Shown in pieces: positions 53,796 through 62,778 of a stretch of DNA of 64,000 bases (within the stretch, counting starts at the first letter, position 1; each line of letters opens with the position of its first letter). The notes under the pieces were generated by a model. It did no database searches. It had not been told where the DNA came from and saw nothing but the letters and a program-made list of their open reading frames with translations. Location of the stretch: assembly GCA_021371935.1 (NCBI GenBank), contig JAJFVF010000010.1, positions 1 through 64,000 on the forward strand, given 5' to 3'. Position numbers and translations under genes: made by a program. Source of the stretch: a bacterium (GTDB taxonomy: Bacteria > Armatimonadota > UBA5829).

Positions 53796-55238
53796 CTACT
53801 CTCCCGAGGTCGTCTCAGATTTGCCATTCGGCAGCAGCAGTTCCGCTGCATAGTTGGTGAAGTATTTATTTGCAGCCCGCTGCACGTCTTCAGCGGATAC
53901 TTTTTCCACATCGTCCGGGTAGCGGCTGTACATATCGTAACCGACTCCCAGTGCCTCAAACCATGCCAGGTCGAATGCCCTGTCCAGCAAATGCTGGTGA
54001 GAGAGGTTATATTTGCCGATGGTATAACCTTTTGCGCGTTCAAGGTCTTTAGTGTCGAGCGGTGTGGTTTTGAGCGTGTTGATTTGTTCCAGCAGTGCGT
54101 TTTTTATGTCGTCGACCACAATCTGCGCGCTCATAGACGCAAGGGAAAACTTAAACGGATCGGTGATTATATACGCCATCAAGTGACTCTGATATTTGAG
54201 TTTCGGATACATAACCCCAAGGTCGTAACCCATTCCCCGTTTTTGTCGAAGCTGGGTGAACATAATCGAGCCTTTTCCTCCACCCAGGGCATTCGCCAGC
54301 ACCGAAACCGCCGGATAATCAGTGGATCCGACTCCTGGTGCCAGCCACCCAAGCATCAGATACGCCGCTCCCAGTTCGACTTCAGACGCATGATATTTGC
54401 ATCTGTCGAGAGACTCATCCACCATGGCGTGGCTGCCCGGCAGCTTGCCCGGCGGAACACCCGCAAAAGCCTTCTCGACCCGATCCAGCGCGTGGTCATA
54501 TGTAACATCGCCTGCAATGGAGATTACAATATTGTTCGGCACATAATATGTCTTGTAAAACTTTTCCAGGTCATATCCGGTAGCAAGTCGAAAAGTTCTC
54601 GCAAAGCCCGCATTCGGGCGTCTGTAGCCATTGTCTTCGTAGAGCAGTTGTCTCAGATCGAAATATGTGTTCTCGAAGAGGTCGTCACTGTTAGTATTTA
54701 CCCGACGGAGCATAGCAGCTCTGACTTCCTCGATCCACTTGTTTTCAAAATTCGCTTCCGTGAGGCATTCGCCGATCAGGGACATTGCGCGATTGAACAT
54801 GGCCGATGTGGTGACTGCTCTGATCTCAGTAAAATCAGGGTTCCATGCCGCTCCCAAATTGCCTCCGACCTGGTCAGCTATCGCCGCCACGTCTTCAGCC
54901 GAACTCATTCGAGTGCTGGTAAGGACCATCTGTGCGACAAAGCTGCCGATTCCTGCGGTCTGAATAGTCTCCTGAGCGGCTCCGGCCTTCACCATCGCCA
55001 CAACCGCCACGATTCCGCTGCCGGGTTCAGGTTTGATTATGAGTGTCAGGCCGTTATCCAACACTTTTTTAACGATTTTAGGGTTGCCGCCGTCCTGCTG
55101 TGCGTATACACCGGATGTGATTAGCAAGACGAGGATTAACGGCAGCACGACTATCCGACTGATAGAGTGCCCAACAACATTCATCCCCGCGAGGAACGAC
55201 GAAAAATCTGCTTTTTTTCTGTTTCCTATTATGCTCAA
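53796..55238 (-). CDS. M16-family peptidase homologue lacking the zinc motif
   Basis: 480 residues, exported. Residues about 55-480 show the M16 fold (VLDNGLTIIIK-like NGLTLIIKPEPGSGIVAVVA; YYVPNNIVISIAGDV; LGGGKGSIMFTQLRQKRGMG). The HxxEH motif is replaced: GIGSFVAQMVLTSTRM stands at that place, so this is a non-catalytic partner of the M16 protease encoded upstream. The 4-nt overlap (ATGA) gives start 55238; ATG 55184 is an alternative that gives a normal signal peptide. The 54-bp extension coincides with a family C repeat copy. Confidence 0.85.
   Translation of the reverse strand: MSIIGNRKKADFSSFLAGMNVVGHSISRIVVLPLILVLLITSGVYAQQDGGNPKIVKKVLDNGLTLIIKPEPGSGIVAVVAMVKAGAAQETIQTAGIGSFVAQMVLTSTRMSSAEDVAAIADQVGGNLGAAWNPDFTEIRAVTTSAMFNRAMSLIGECLTEANFENKWIEEVRAAMLRRVNTNSDDLFENTYFDLRQLLYEDNGYRRPNAGFARTFRLATGYDLEKFYKTYYVPNNIVISIAGDVTYDHALDRVEKAFAGVPPGKLPGSHAMVDESLDRCKYHASEVELGAAYLMLGWLAPGVGSTDYPAVSVLANALGGGKGSIMFTQLRQKRGMGYDLGVMYPKLKYQSHLMAYIITDPFKFSLASMSAQIVVDDIKNALLEQINTLKTTPLDTKDLERAKGYTIGKYNLSHQHLLDRAFDLAWFEALGVGYDMYSRYPDDVEKVSAEDVQRAANKYFTNYAAELLLPNGKSETTSGE
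55182..55222 (-). repeat. Repeat family C copy inside the M16 N-terminal coding region
   Basis: Minus-strand AAAAAGCAGATTTTTCGTC then GTTCCTCGCGGGGATGAA, two or three changes from the 56608 copy. It encodes the residues KKADFSSFLAGMN if translation begins at 55238. Confidence 0.75.
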
Positions 55239-56554
55239 TCGTTCGTCCCTCCACCATCCGGTCCCAGCACGATAACCACAGCTTGTGCCGGGTCGAGATA
55301 CTTACGTGCCACTCTTATAATGTCATCGTTGGTTACTGCTTGCACGCCGTCTATATATTTGCCGGCAAACTGAACATCGGATACTGCAAAATAGAAGCCT
55401 GCGGTGTTGGCTCTGCCTCCATATGTCTCATTCTGAAAAGCATAGTCTCCAAGGACTTCTCTCTGAGCCATAACCAGGTTCCCAGCCGATATACCTTGCT
55501 GCCTGATCTCGTCTATCTTTGTGAATATCGCATTTTTTGCGCTGGTTGTGTTTACGTCCGTTGTTGCAGCGACAAGAGATATCATAGAAGGGTATTTCTG
55601 AGTAAGAAAGTCAGCCGACGTCTCATCGGCCAGTTTCATTTTCTTTGAAAGTTCGTCCTGCATCCAGTTCCATCGACCATAGCCGATGTAAGTCATCAAC
55701 ACATCCATTGTGCACACATCCGCGAAATTGTCTGCCGACGGACCCATAAATGCAATCGCCAGATAATCATATTTATATGGCGCTTTGAATGTCTTATATA
55801 TTTGCGCGTCGGGCGATGATACTTCGATGGGTGTTTGATTCGGCGCGGGCGTTTTCGGCAGAGCCTGAAATGCCCTGCCTATTTCGGATATAGCCTGTGG
55901 GCTGTCAATATCACCGACCAGCACCACAGCCATGTTCGGCGCTGTATACAGACTTTGATAATGATCGACAATCTGCTGTTGTGTGATTTTGGCTACAGTC
56001 TCTTCGATGCCTTCTATAGGCTGTGAATACGGATGGCTGCCGTACAGCTCCTTAGCCAGATAGTCTTTGCATACATCGAAGGGCTTGGTCTGTTTTTTTA
56101 TTATCTCGTCGGTAACAATAAGCCGCTCACGGTCGAGTTCTTTCTGATCGAACTGCGCGCCCGTCACCATATCCGCCATAATATCCAACGCCTTGGGCAG
56201 ATAGCGCGATGAAACGGTAGTAGAGAAGTGCGCCCAGTCCCGTGACGTATGAGCGTCTAGCGTAGCTCCCAGGCTTTCCATTTCAAGGTCCATCTCGCCC
56301 TGCTTGAATTTCTTTGTGGAACCGAACACTAGGTGCTCAATCATGTGCGAGATACCATTGACATCGGCGCTCTCCATAGCTGATCCTGCCTTGACCCAAA
56401 CGTCGACCCCCACCAGTTCGACCGCATGGTCTTCCTGGAGTATGATTGTCAGGCCGTTGTCCATTTTTACAACCTGGAACTCGGCAGGCTGAGTGTATGC
56501 AATAGTTTGGAGCAAAAGAAATATAAACCCGGCTAGAAGGATTTTTCGAGTCAT
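55235..56554 (-). CDS. M16-family zinc metallopeptidase
   Basis: 439 residues, signal peptide KILLAGFIFLLLQTIAYTQ. Zinc motif HxxEH in GISHMIEHLVFGSTKKF, with the second Glu about 75 residues later in the helix region TDEIIKKQTKPFD. The substrate-binding region TAPNMAVVLVGDID follows. GGAG precedes ATG. Together with the following zinc-less homologue it should form a heterodimer, as in bacterial pairs related to the mitochondrial processing peptidase, working in the periplasm on peptides. Confidence 0.92.
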   Translation of the reverse strand: MTRKILLAGFIFLLLQTIAYTQPAEFQVVKMDNGLTIILQEDHAVELVGVDVWVKAGSAMESADVNGISHMIEHLVFGSTKKFKQGEMDLEMESLGATLDAHTSRDWAHFSTTVSSRYLPKALDIMADMVTGAQFDQKELDRERLIVTDEIIKKQTKPFDVCKDYLAKELYGSHPYSQPIEGIEETVAKITQQQIVDHYQSLYTAPNMAVVLVGDIDSPQAISEIGRAFQALPKTPAPNQTPIEVSSPDAQIYKTFKAPYKYDYLAIAFMGPSADNFADVCTMDVLMTYIGYGRWNWMQDELSKKMKLADETSADFLTQKYPSMISLVAATTDVNTTSAKNAIFTKIDEIRQQGISAGNLVMAQREVLGDYAFQNETYGGRANTAGFYFAVSDVQFAGKYIDGVQAVTNDDIIRVARKYLDPAQAVVIVLGPDGGGTND

Positions 56555-56607
56555 AACATCTCCATTGGTAACTGCTCACTCTTTATGAGTACAACTTATC
56601 GTGCCCC

Positions 56608-56686
56608 GTCATTCCGAGGAGGAACGACGAGGAATCTGCTGTTTACTACGCTTAAAAAGCAGATTCCTCGCTTCGCTCGGAATGAC
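56608..56686. repeat. Dispersed repeat family C, complete inverted copy
   Basis: GTCATTCCGAGGAGGAACGA with GAGGAATCTGCTG, then a spacer, then AGCAGATTCCTCGCTTCGCT ending CGGAATGAC. The two arms are inverted and the whole could fold into a long stem. Other copies in the window are halves of it. Confidence 0.93.
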
Positions 56687-56727
56687 ATGTGCGGTATGTA
56701 CTCATGATTTCTGAGCAGTTACCTCCA

Positions 56728-56756
56728 TTGTTGGGTTGCGGTAATTCAATTATAAT
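56728..56756 (+). promoter_or_regulatory. Promoter of the rodA-type gene
   Basis: TTGTTG (56728-56733), 17-bp spacer, TATAAT (56751-56756). The start point would be near 56763, which makes an ATG at 56757 untranslatable and favours the start at 56835. Confidence 0.65.
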
Positions 56757-56834
56757 ATGTTGGGACATGAATTGCGAGACTACATATATGGACGCATAAA
56801 TATATTGCGGATGTTCCCCGCAGGATCGGATCAG

Positions 56835-57962
56835 ATGATTGACGGCATAGATGGAATAGTCGACAGCAGGCACGTAAAGAATTTCGATTTTTCGCTGCTG
56901 CTAATAACTCTGGCCATAGTTGCGTTCAGCTGTGTGATGATATACAGCGCGAGCCGCGGCGGCACTTTGGGCACGGGATATGTAGAGCGCCAGATTATAT
57001 GGGCGGTAATGGGGTTAGCGGCTGCAGCTTTAATGGCTTCGATAGACACGAGCTTATATCATCGTTATGCCGGCAAGTTATACGTCATAAATCTGCTGAT
57101 GCTTGCGGCAGTGCTTGTGACAGGTCATGCATCCAAGGGTGCGCAGCGCTGGATAGGGTATGGTACGATGAGGATTCAGCCATCTGAGTTTGCGAAGATC
57201 ATTTTGATAATAGCGCTGGCTGTATTTTTGGTCGAGCGCAGAGAACAGATCCGTTCACTAAGCGTCTTCGCGAAGTCATTTATTTATCTGGCGGTTCCGA
57301 TGCTCTTGATTTTTAAGCAGCCGGATTTGGGCACCAGCCTTGTGCTGATCGCAATCTGGCTGACGATGACTTTCGTAATGGGCACGGATATCAAGAACAT
57401 CCTGCTATTTATCGGCGTAGGGATAATATTGGTTCTGGCAGCTTGGAACATCCCTGGGGTTATGAAGGATTACCAGAAGATGCGGGTGATTACTTTCATC
57501 AACCCTGCGGCGGACCCACGCGGCAGTGGATATCATGTGACCCAGTCTCGAATCGCAATAGGTTCGGGTAAGCTCAGCGGCAAGGGTTTTTTGAAGGGCA
57601 CCCAGCGCGAGCTTCACTTTATTCCCGAGCAGCACACCGACTTTATATTCACAGTCGTCGGCGAGGAGACAGGATTTATAGGCGCGGCGGGTCTGGTCGC
57701 TCTATATTTTGCCCTGATCTGGCGCGCACTGGTGATTATGAATGTGACGGAGGACCTCACAGGCCGCGCTATTGCCGCGGGCGTGACGGGCATGTTCCTG
57801 TTCCATATAGTAGTCAATATAGGCATGACCATAGGTATTATGCCGGTGACGGGTGTGCCTCTGCCGATGTTCAGCTACGGCGGCAGCAGTCTGATGGCAA
57901 ATATGATGGGTGTTGGCCTGCTGGAGGGAGTGAGCATGCGCAGACACAAGATCAATTTTTAG
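56835..57962 (+). CDS. rodA: Peptidoglycan polymerase RodA (SEDS family)
   Basis: 375 residues, 10 membrane helices. A SEDS glycosyltransferase that polymerises lipid II for side-wall growth. RWIGYGTMRIQPSEFAKI is the SEDS signature with the conserved Glu; KQPDLGTSLVL carries the catalytic-region Asp; FIPEQHTDFIFTVVGEETGF and GVPLPMFSYGGSS complete it. Start ATG 56835 was chosen because the promoter -10 ends where the longer frame would begin, and because 375 matches RodA length. No mreBCD or PBP2 genes in the window. Confidence 0.93.
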   Translation: MIDGIDGIVDSRHVKNFDFSLLLITLAIVAFSCVMIYSASRGGTLGTGYVERQIIWAVMGLAAAALMASIDTSLYHRYAGKLYVINLLMLAAVLVTGHASKGAQRWIGYGTMRIQPSEFAKIILIIALAVFLVERREQIRSLSVFAKSFIYLAVPMLLIFKQPDLGTSLVLIAIWLTMTFVMGTDIKNILLFIGVGIILVLAAWNIPGVMKDYQKMRVITFINPAADPRGSGYHVTQSRIAIGSGKLSGKGFLKGTQRELHFIPEQHTDFIFTVVGEETGFIGAAGLVALYFALIWRALVIMNVTEDLTGRAIAAGVTGMFLFHIVVNIGMTIGIMPVTGVPLPMFSYGGSSLMANMMGVGLLEGVSMRRHKINF

Positions 57963-57963
57963 T

Positions 57964-57996
57964 GTAGGTAACAGGCAATAGGTAATAGGCAACAAT
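57964..57996 (+). repeat. GGTAATAGGCAACA-type simple repeat
   Basis: TAGGTAACAGGCAATAGGTA then ATAGGCAACAA, directly after the rodA stop; the same text occurs at 61649-61694. Confidence 0.65.
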
Positions 57997-58008
57997 AAGC
58001 GTTCTGCA

Positions 58009-58046
58009 CCCTCTCCTGGGGGAGAGGGTTGGGGTGAGGGGGCAAC
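58009..58046 (+). repeat. Dispersed repeat family F, copy 2
   Basis: CCCTCTCCTGGGGGAGAGGG then TTGGGGTGAGGGGGCAAC, fused at its end to a family E copy. Confidence 0.85.
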
Positions 58047-58079
58047 TGATTTAGTAATTGATATTTTGTATTGATTATC
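58044..58079 (+). repeat. Dispersed repeat family E, copy
   Basis: AACTGATTTAGTAATTGATA then TTTTGTATTGATTATC. Confidence 0.75.
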
Positions 58080-58097
58080 TCAAGCGTGTCAATCACA

Positions 58098-58130
58098 GTC
58101 ATTCCGAACGAATGTGAGGAATCTGCTTTT
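58098..58130 (+). repeat. Dispersed repeat family C, half copy
   Basis: GTCATTCCGAACGAATGTGA then GGAATCTGCTTTT; the middle differs from other copies. Confidence 0.75.
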
Positions 58131-58182
58131 AACCTAATGTTTAGTGGTCAGGCATACGGCTTAATGGTGATGCCGAAGACTT

Positions 58183-58245
58183 AATCTTGATTGTCCGTGG
58201 AATCTTTCCCCGACCGCACACTTCAAGGGATTCCATCCCTCATAT
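58183..58245 (+). repeat. Degenerate direct repeat, left copy
   Basis: Starts CTTGATTGTCCGTGGAATCT and ends ATATGCAAACC; about 70 percent like 58391-58457 by eye. Confidence 0.5.
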
Positions 58246-58316
58246 GCAAACCACCGAACCGGGCAAGTGGCCACATGACATGCCATTATGCGTAGCATAT
58301 TTGTACCGAGTTTGTA

Positions 58317-58382
58317 GGGGTGAAGCATTTGCCGAATGCTTTGTGTAGTCCCATCAAGTGCGGACGCAAATGCTTCACCCAC
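58317..58382 (+). repeat. Dispersed repeat family D, palindromic copy
   Basis: GGGTGAAGCATTTGC and GCAAATGCTTCACCC are perfect 15-bp arms about 35 bp apart. It lies between the two direct repeats. Confidence 0.9.
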
Positions 58383-58390
58383 TTGTGTCG

Positions 58391-58457
58391 CCAACAGTTT
58401 CTTGATTGTTCGGTGGAGTCTTTTACCGCACGCACATTTTGGGGATTCAACCTCTAT
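58391..58457 (+). repeat. Degenerate direct repeat, right copy
   Basis: Starts TTGATTGTTCGGTGGAGTCT and ends ATATGCAGATC. It touches the end of the pepP coding region. Confidence 0.5.
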
Positions 58458-59530
58458 ATGCAGATCAATTCTTTATTAGCACTTGTGAGCACTTCACAGC
58501 CGGTATCGGTTACCAGCACATCGTCTTCTATGCGCACACCGGCCCAGCCTTCGATGTAGATGCCTGGTTCCACAGTCATCACCATCCCTGGCTCAAGCAC
58601 CACATCGCATGTCGGTGAGAACCGCGGCTCTTCATGGACGTCAATCCCGAGCGAGTGCCCAAGCCCATGCCCGAAATTATCGCCATAGCCTTTGGAGGCG
58701 ATATATTCACGTGCGACAGCATCTATGTCGCGGCAGTTCTTACCTGGCGCAATCGATTCGATAGCCTTCATCTGAGCGTCCAACACTGTCTGATAGACCT
58801 CGCGATGCTTCGCAGTGGGTTTGCCGAAAAAGATGGTGCGCGTGATGTCTGAGTTATACCGCATATACTGCGCGCCATAGTCCATCTTAAGGAATTGGCC
58901 GGTCTTGAGCATAGCGTCAGTCGGGCTGTGGTGTGGGCATGCCGAGTTTGGTCCTGCAGCCGCTATGGTGGAGAAACCTTCGTGCTCGGCTCCGAGCTTG
59001 CGCATATTGGTGTCTATAAAGAGCGCAATCTCATTCTCGGTCATCCCCGGTCTGATCTCTTGGATGATCTTCTCAAAGGTTGTGTCGACAATCGAGCAGG
59101 CGTGTCGGATGAGCGCCAGTTCGTCCGGGTCTTTGATTCTGCGTATTTTTTCAACCATACCTGTTGTCGAGCGAGATTTGATCCCTGGTCCCAACGCGCG
59201 CCTGAGTTTACCGAACGACGAGATCACCAGATTATCCGCCTCATAACCAACAGACTTCGCGTTAAGCTCTTTAATAAGCGAGGCCGCAGCAACAACAGCA
59301 GCGATCCGCGTATAATCCCTCACCTCAGAGTCTTTACACTCACTCCGAGCCTGGATGGAGTATCTCGGGTCAACGAGGATATATGATTTATCTGCAGTTA
59401 TTACCATAGCGGCGGTCGACCCTGTGAATCCGCTAAGGTAGAAAATATTTTGCATATTCGTGATGAGCATGACTTCCAGGTTCTTTGCGCTCATCTGATT
59501 ACGTATTCCAGCCAACCTCACGCTATGCAT
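58454..59530 (-). CDS. Xaa-Pro aminopeptidase family (M24)
   Basis: 358 residues. A creatinase-like N-domain (about 5-125) precedes the pita-bread metallopeptidase domain (about 135-350). The five metal ligands are seen: the two Asp in [20 protein letters not shown], His in [17 protein letters not shown], Glu in VMTVEPGIY and Glu in [10 protein letters not shown]. It removes N-terminal residues next to proline in the cytoplasm. Its start overlaps the end of aroQ by 8 nt, and it is read second. Confidence 0.95.
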   Translation of the reverse strand: MHSVRLAGIRNQMSAKNLEVMLITNMQNIFYLSGFTGSTAAMVITADKSYILVDPRYSIQARSECKDSEVRDYTRIAAVVAAASLIKELNAKSVGYEADNLVISSFGKLRRALGPGIKSRSTTGMVEKIRRIKDPDELALIRHACSIVDTTFEKIIQEIRPGMTENEIALFIDTNMRKLGAEHEGFSTIAAAGPNSACPHHSPTDAMLKTGQFLKMDYGAQYMRYNSDITRTIFFGKPTAKHREVYQTVLDAQMKAIESIAPGKNCRDIDAVAREYIASKGYGDNFGHGLGHSLGIDVHEEPRFSPTCDVVLEPGMVMTVEPGIYIEGWAGVRIEDDVLVTDTGCEVLTSANKELICI

Positions 59531-59963
59531 TTCTAATCAACTCCACAACCGCTCTGATGCCCAACAGGTAGCTTTCTTTGCCGAACCCACAAATCTGCCC
59601 GGTCGCCACTGGCGCGATGACGGAGGTGTGGCGGAATTCTTCTCTTGCGTGGATGTTCGAGAGATGGACTTCAACGACGGGCAGTTTCACAGCCGCCAGC
59701 GCATCGCGTATTGCGATGCTGTAGTGCGTGAACGCCCCTGGGTTTATCACGATTCCTTTGGCGCTCTTGCCTGCAGCCTGGATCATGTCGATAATCTCGC
59801 CTTCGTGGTTGGACTGTTTTATCTCCAGTTCGATATTGAGTTCTTTGGCGAGTGTCATACAGCGCTCATTTATCATATCGATAGTCTCAGTCCCATATAC
59901 CCCCGGCTCTCTTTCGCCGAGCATATTCAGGTTAGGACCGTGTATCAAGAGTATCTTCATCAT
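59523..59963 (-). CDS. aroQ: Type II 3-dehydroquinate dehydratase
   Basis: 146 residues, family length. Third step of the shikimate pathway, dodecameric flavodoxin-like enzyme. [20 protein letters not shown] holds the catalytic Tyr; [16 protein letters not shown] the Asn and His; [19 protein letters not shown] then TGQICGFG the substrate site. Two ATG codons stand together at 59963 and 59960. First of a two-gene operon with the peptidase gene, a common pairing. Confidence 0.97.
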   Translation of the reverse strand: MMKILLIHGPNLNMLGEREPGVYGTETIDMINERCMTLAKELNIELEIKQSNHEGEIIDMIQAAGKSAKGIVINPGAFTHYSIAIRDALAAVKLPVVEVHLSNIHAREEFRHTSVIAPVATGQICGFGKESYLLGIRAVVELIRNA

Positions 59964-59992
59964 CCATTCTCCATAAATTTATGAAACAGTTT

Positions 59993-60751
59993 TTAGCGAC
60001 CCGAAGCGCTGTGCTGATGCGCAGGCACAGTAGACAGATAAGCGTCGATCACCTCATTCGTGTCACCGTCCGCCCGCACCTCGCCTTTATCGAACCATAT
60101 CGTGCGTGTAGCCACTTTCCTTGCCGCATCCAGGTCATGAGTAACAAATACAATGGTTTTTTTATCTGCTTTGAATGAGTCTATGCGCTCATAACACTTC
60201 TCCTGAAATGCGGCATCGCCCACGGCCAGAACTTCGTCAATAAGGAGTATATCTGGGTCGGTCTCGACAGCTATGGCGAACCCGAGGCGCATCAGCATAC
60301 CCGCCGAGTATGTTCTTATGGGCGAGTCAATGAAGTCGTTGAGTTCCGAAAAGTCGATGATCCGGTCGATCCTGCCCTTTATCTGTGCAGTGGAAAGCCC
60401 CATTACGGCGGCGCTGAAGAATATATTTTCGCGGCCCGTCAGATCCGGGTGAAACCCTGCTCCCAGGTCGAGCATAGTCGACATTCTCCCGTCCACTTCA
60501 ACCGACCCGGTGGTCGGTTTATAGACTCTGCCTATTATTCTCAGCAGCGTGCTTTTTCCTGAGCCGTTTTTGCCTATGACCGCCACGGTCTCTCCATGGT
60601 CCACTGTCATGTTCAAATCTTTGATCGCGAGGAGTTTTTGTGTAGGTGTCCGTTTGAATGATATGAGTGCCGACTTCAGCGAACCGGGTTTTCCTACGGA
60701 CAGCTCGAATGCTTTGGTTATGCCGGTCAGTTGTATTGCCGGTTTCATCAT
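59993..60751 (-). CDS. ABC exporter ATPase (Wzt/TagH-like)
   Basis: 252 residues from ATG 60751, whose overlap (ATGA) with the permease stop decides the start. It energises export of a polysaccharide or teichoic-acid-like polymer. Walker A is GKNGSGKST, the Q-loop segment is RMSTMLDLGAGFHPDLTGRE, the signature is YSAGMLMRLGFAIA and Walker B is PDILLIDEVLAVGD, then VFVTHD. There is no C-terminal carbohydrate-binding domain, so the short TagH/KpsT type is more likely than Wzt. Confidence 0.93.
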   Translation of the reverse strand: MMKPAIQLTGITKAFELSVGKPGSLKSALISFKRTPTQKLLAIKDLNMTVDHGETVAVIGKNGSGKSTLLRIIGRVYKPTTGSVEVDGRMSTMLDLGAGFHPDLTGRENIFFSAAVMGLSTAQIKGRIDRIIDFSELNDFIDSPIRTYSAGMLMRLGFAIAVETDPDILLIDEVLAVGDAAFQEKCYERIDSFKADKKTIVFVTHDLDAARKVATRTIWFDKGEVRADGDTNEVIDAYLSTVPAHQHSASGR

Positions 60752-61608
60752 ATACGCTCCGCGAACACCCATTTGCGGGCGTTGAAGTAAGCATATCCCC
60801 CGATAGCCACAAGTATGCATATTACCGCGCACACACCCAGCATACCATAATCCAGCGGCACACTGTGTAAATTCGAGCTTTTGAACGGAGGCAGCAGTGT
60901 CTTTCTGTATGCTTCAGTCAGCGTATTCATCGGCAGCAGCAGATAGAGCTTATAGAGCAGCGTGCGGTGCGCCCCCGGCAGACTTGCATAGACCAGTTCG
61001 GAAACATACATCACCGGCGTCAGGTAAAAGAGCACATTCAACAGGACAGTCAGCACATACTTCGTGTCCTCAAAAAACACGTTCAAGCTCGATACCACGA
61101 ATGTCAGCCCGACCAACAGCAGGCTCTCCAGCAGTATCAATACAGGCAGCCAGGCCACAGTATAGGCAATTGGTGCGCCATGCAGGAAAAAGCGATAAAA
61201 GAGCAGATACGCGAAAAAGACGGCGAGCGCCAACACGAAGTGTATCACATTTGCGGCCACCACCGACAGCGGCAGCATTTCTCTTGGAAAATAGACTTTC
61301 CTGAGCAGGTCGCGGTGAGTCAAAATGACCTGACTGGAGTCGAGCAGTGCCATCTGAAAGAAGACCCATGGCAAATAACCCACCAGCAGATACGCCGAAT
61401 AGTTAGGTATATCCAGCCGCATAATATATTTGACCACGATAGTGATGGTCGCCACCTGCACCAGCGGGTTGACGAGCGACCAAAAGAACCCGAGCACTGA
61501 GTTTTTGTATCGCACTTTAAGGTCACGTATCACCAACTGCTTGAGCAGGTCTTTATATCTGAGTGCTTCTTTTATTTCTTCAATCATAGTATATCTTGTC
61601 ACCATCAT
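60748..61608 (-). CDS. ABC-2 type exporter permease (Wzm/TagG-like)
   Basis: 286 residues, six membrane helices. LLKQLVIRDLKVRYKNSVLG is the family opening; FFWSLVNPLVQVATITIVVK is the first helix. ATG 61587 is an alternative start seven codons in, and neither has a clear ribosome site. It forms an exporter with the following ATPase gene. No glycosyltransferases are next to it, so the cargo is unknown. Confidence 0.92.
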   Translation of the reverse strand: MMVTRYTMIEEIKEALRYKDLLKQLVIRDLKVRYKNSVLGFFWSLVNPLVQVATITIVVKYIMRLDIPNYSAYLLVGYLPWVFFQMALLDSSQVILTHRDLLRKVYFPREMLPLSVVAANVIHFVLALAVFFAYLLFYRFFLHGAPIAYTVAWLPVLILLESLLLVGLTFVVSSLNVFFEDTKYVLTVLLNVLFYLTPVMYVSELVYASLPGAHRTLLYKLYLLLPMNTLTEAYRKTLLPPFKSSNLHSVPLDYGMLGVCAVICILVAIGGYAYFNARKWVFAERI

Positions 61609-61648
61609 GGTTGAGTATACGTGTAGGAGGTCTAAAAGTCAAAAAATC

Positions 61649-61694
61649 AGGTAATAGGAAATAGGAAATAGGCAACAGGTAATAGGCAACAGGG
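61649..61694 (+). repeat. GGTAATAGGCAACA-type simple repeat
   Basis: GGTAATAGGAAATAGGAAAT then AGGCAACAGGTAATAGGCA, upstream of the ABC permease. Confidence 0.65.
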
Positions 61695-61729
61695 AGCCGA
61701 TTGCAAAACTATAAATCGTATCAAATTCA

Positions 61730-61766
61730 GTCATTCCGAGCGAAGCCGAGGAATCTGCTTTGAACC
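61730..61766 (+). repeat. Dispersed repeat family C, half copy
   Basis: GTCATTCCGAGCGAAGCCGA then GGAATCTGCTTTGAACC; closest to the form common in other bacteria. Confidence 0.85.
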
Positions 61767-61811
61767 ATTCCTCCGATATTTTTACGCGATCCTCCGCCGT
61801 CCGTATACCAG

Positions 61812-61880
61812 TAGGGCTGAAGCATTTGCCGATCACATCCGGCAGGCTTTTGAAATTTCGCCGCAAATGCTTCATCCGCG
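61812..61880 (+). repeat. Dispersed repeat family D, copy
   Basis: AGGGCTGAAGCATTTGCCGA and GCCGCAAATGCTTCATCCGC as arms; the inner TTTGAAATTTCG is shared with the copy at 62848-62913. Confidence 0.85.
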
Positions 61881-61901
61881 ACTGATGTTGCAAACGGACT
61901 G

Positions 61902-62696
61902 TTACTTACCAACCATGATACTGGCCTGTGCAATAAGCTTCTCAAGAGGATCTTTGGGTGGAATAGGTACTTCTTTGCTGCCGTGTTTTTGTCTTAGGAT
62001 ATTTAGTGCGTCTTCCACATCTTCTTCTAGCGCATCAATATCGTCAGGATACTTTTCCAAAATCTTAAAGTAAATATCGGACTCAGCGAACCATTTCAGT
62101 GTGTCCAGTGCTTCCGGTATATCACGCAGGCTTTCGAGCGCGTCTATAACCCTCGGACTTACAGCGCTCAAGTCCATGAGAGCCATACTCGCGAAATACC
62201 TAACACTCCAGTTTGTGTCATCAAGCAGTTTGTCGATCTTTTCCGCAGCACCCGATGTACCATTCCTGCCCAGTACGACTGCGGCTGACGTCTTGACATG
62301 CCAGTCGGGGTCGTCTAGTGCTTGTATGATTACTTCGTCCGCGCCGCCAATATCACTCAAGCTATTTACACACATAGCCCGTACATCGCCGACTTCATCT
62401 GCTTTGGCACGACCTATCAGTAAGTCTCTTGCTTCCACAGCTTTATAATGGCCGAGCCCGATAGCAGCCATCGCTCGCACTCTGGGGGATTGATCGTTCA
62501 GCAACTCGATCAGTCCCGGAATTGCGCGTGTGTCTTCGAGGTTCCGTAGTCTAGCGGCAGCGAGTGAGCGAACATCACTGTCGTTATCTTTAATCTTGAG
62601 CAGCAATTCTTCCAGGCTATCGGCATCAAATTCGCTGGCCACTCTGGCCAGCCTTTCTATTCTCTCCAGCTTTTGTTCCATGCTCTCTTCGGGCAT
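61902..62696 (-). CDS. HEAT-repeat protein
   Basis: 264 residues, all helical, soluble. About five PBS-lyase/HEAT units with the pattern D.D..VR..AA..L: NDSDVRSLAAARLRNLEDTR, SPRVRAMAAIGLGHYKAVEA, EVGDVRAMCVNSLSDIGGAD, DPDWHVKTSAAVVLGRNGTS and DTNWSVRYFASMALMDLSAV. Acts as a binding scaffold; no partner is evident. Start ATG 62696. Confidence 0.85.
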   Translation of the reverse strand: MPEESMEQKLERIERLARVASEFDADSLEELLLKIKDNDSDVRSLAAARLRNLEDTRAIPGLIELLNDQSPRVRAMAAIGLGHYKAVEARDLLIGRAKADEVGDVRAMCVNSLSDIGGADEVIIQALDDPDWHVKTSAAVVLGRNGTSGAAEKIDKLLDDTNWSVRYFASMALMDLSAVSPRVIDALESLRDIPEALDTLKWFAESDIYFKILEKYPDDIDALEEDVEDALNILRQKHGSKEVPIPPKDPLEKLIAQASIMVGK

Positions 62697-62778
62697 TTTG
62701 GAATCCTCATATATATTTGAGCTGGCTTAGTATACACGGCTAAGAGGTTATAGTCAAACAAATCAGGCAGCGACAGAT

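Larger units (their letters stand above)
57963..58453. other. 490-bp repeat-rich gap
   Basis: No gene seen. It contains a GGTAATAGGCAACA-type repeat, family F, family E, family C, two degenerate direct repeats and a family D palindrome, lined up from 57964 to about 58455. Confidence 0.8.

Noticed and set aside
53991-55124. 377-codon open frame on the plus strand
   Set aside because: Antisense to the zinc-less M16 gene; no recognisable protein pattern.
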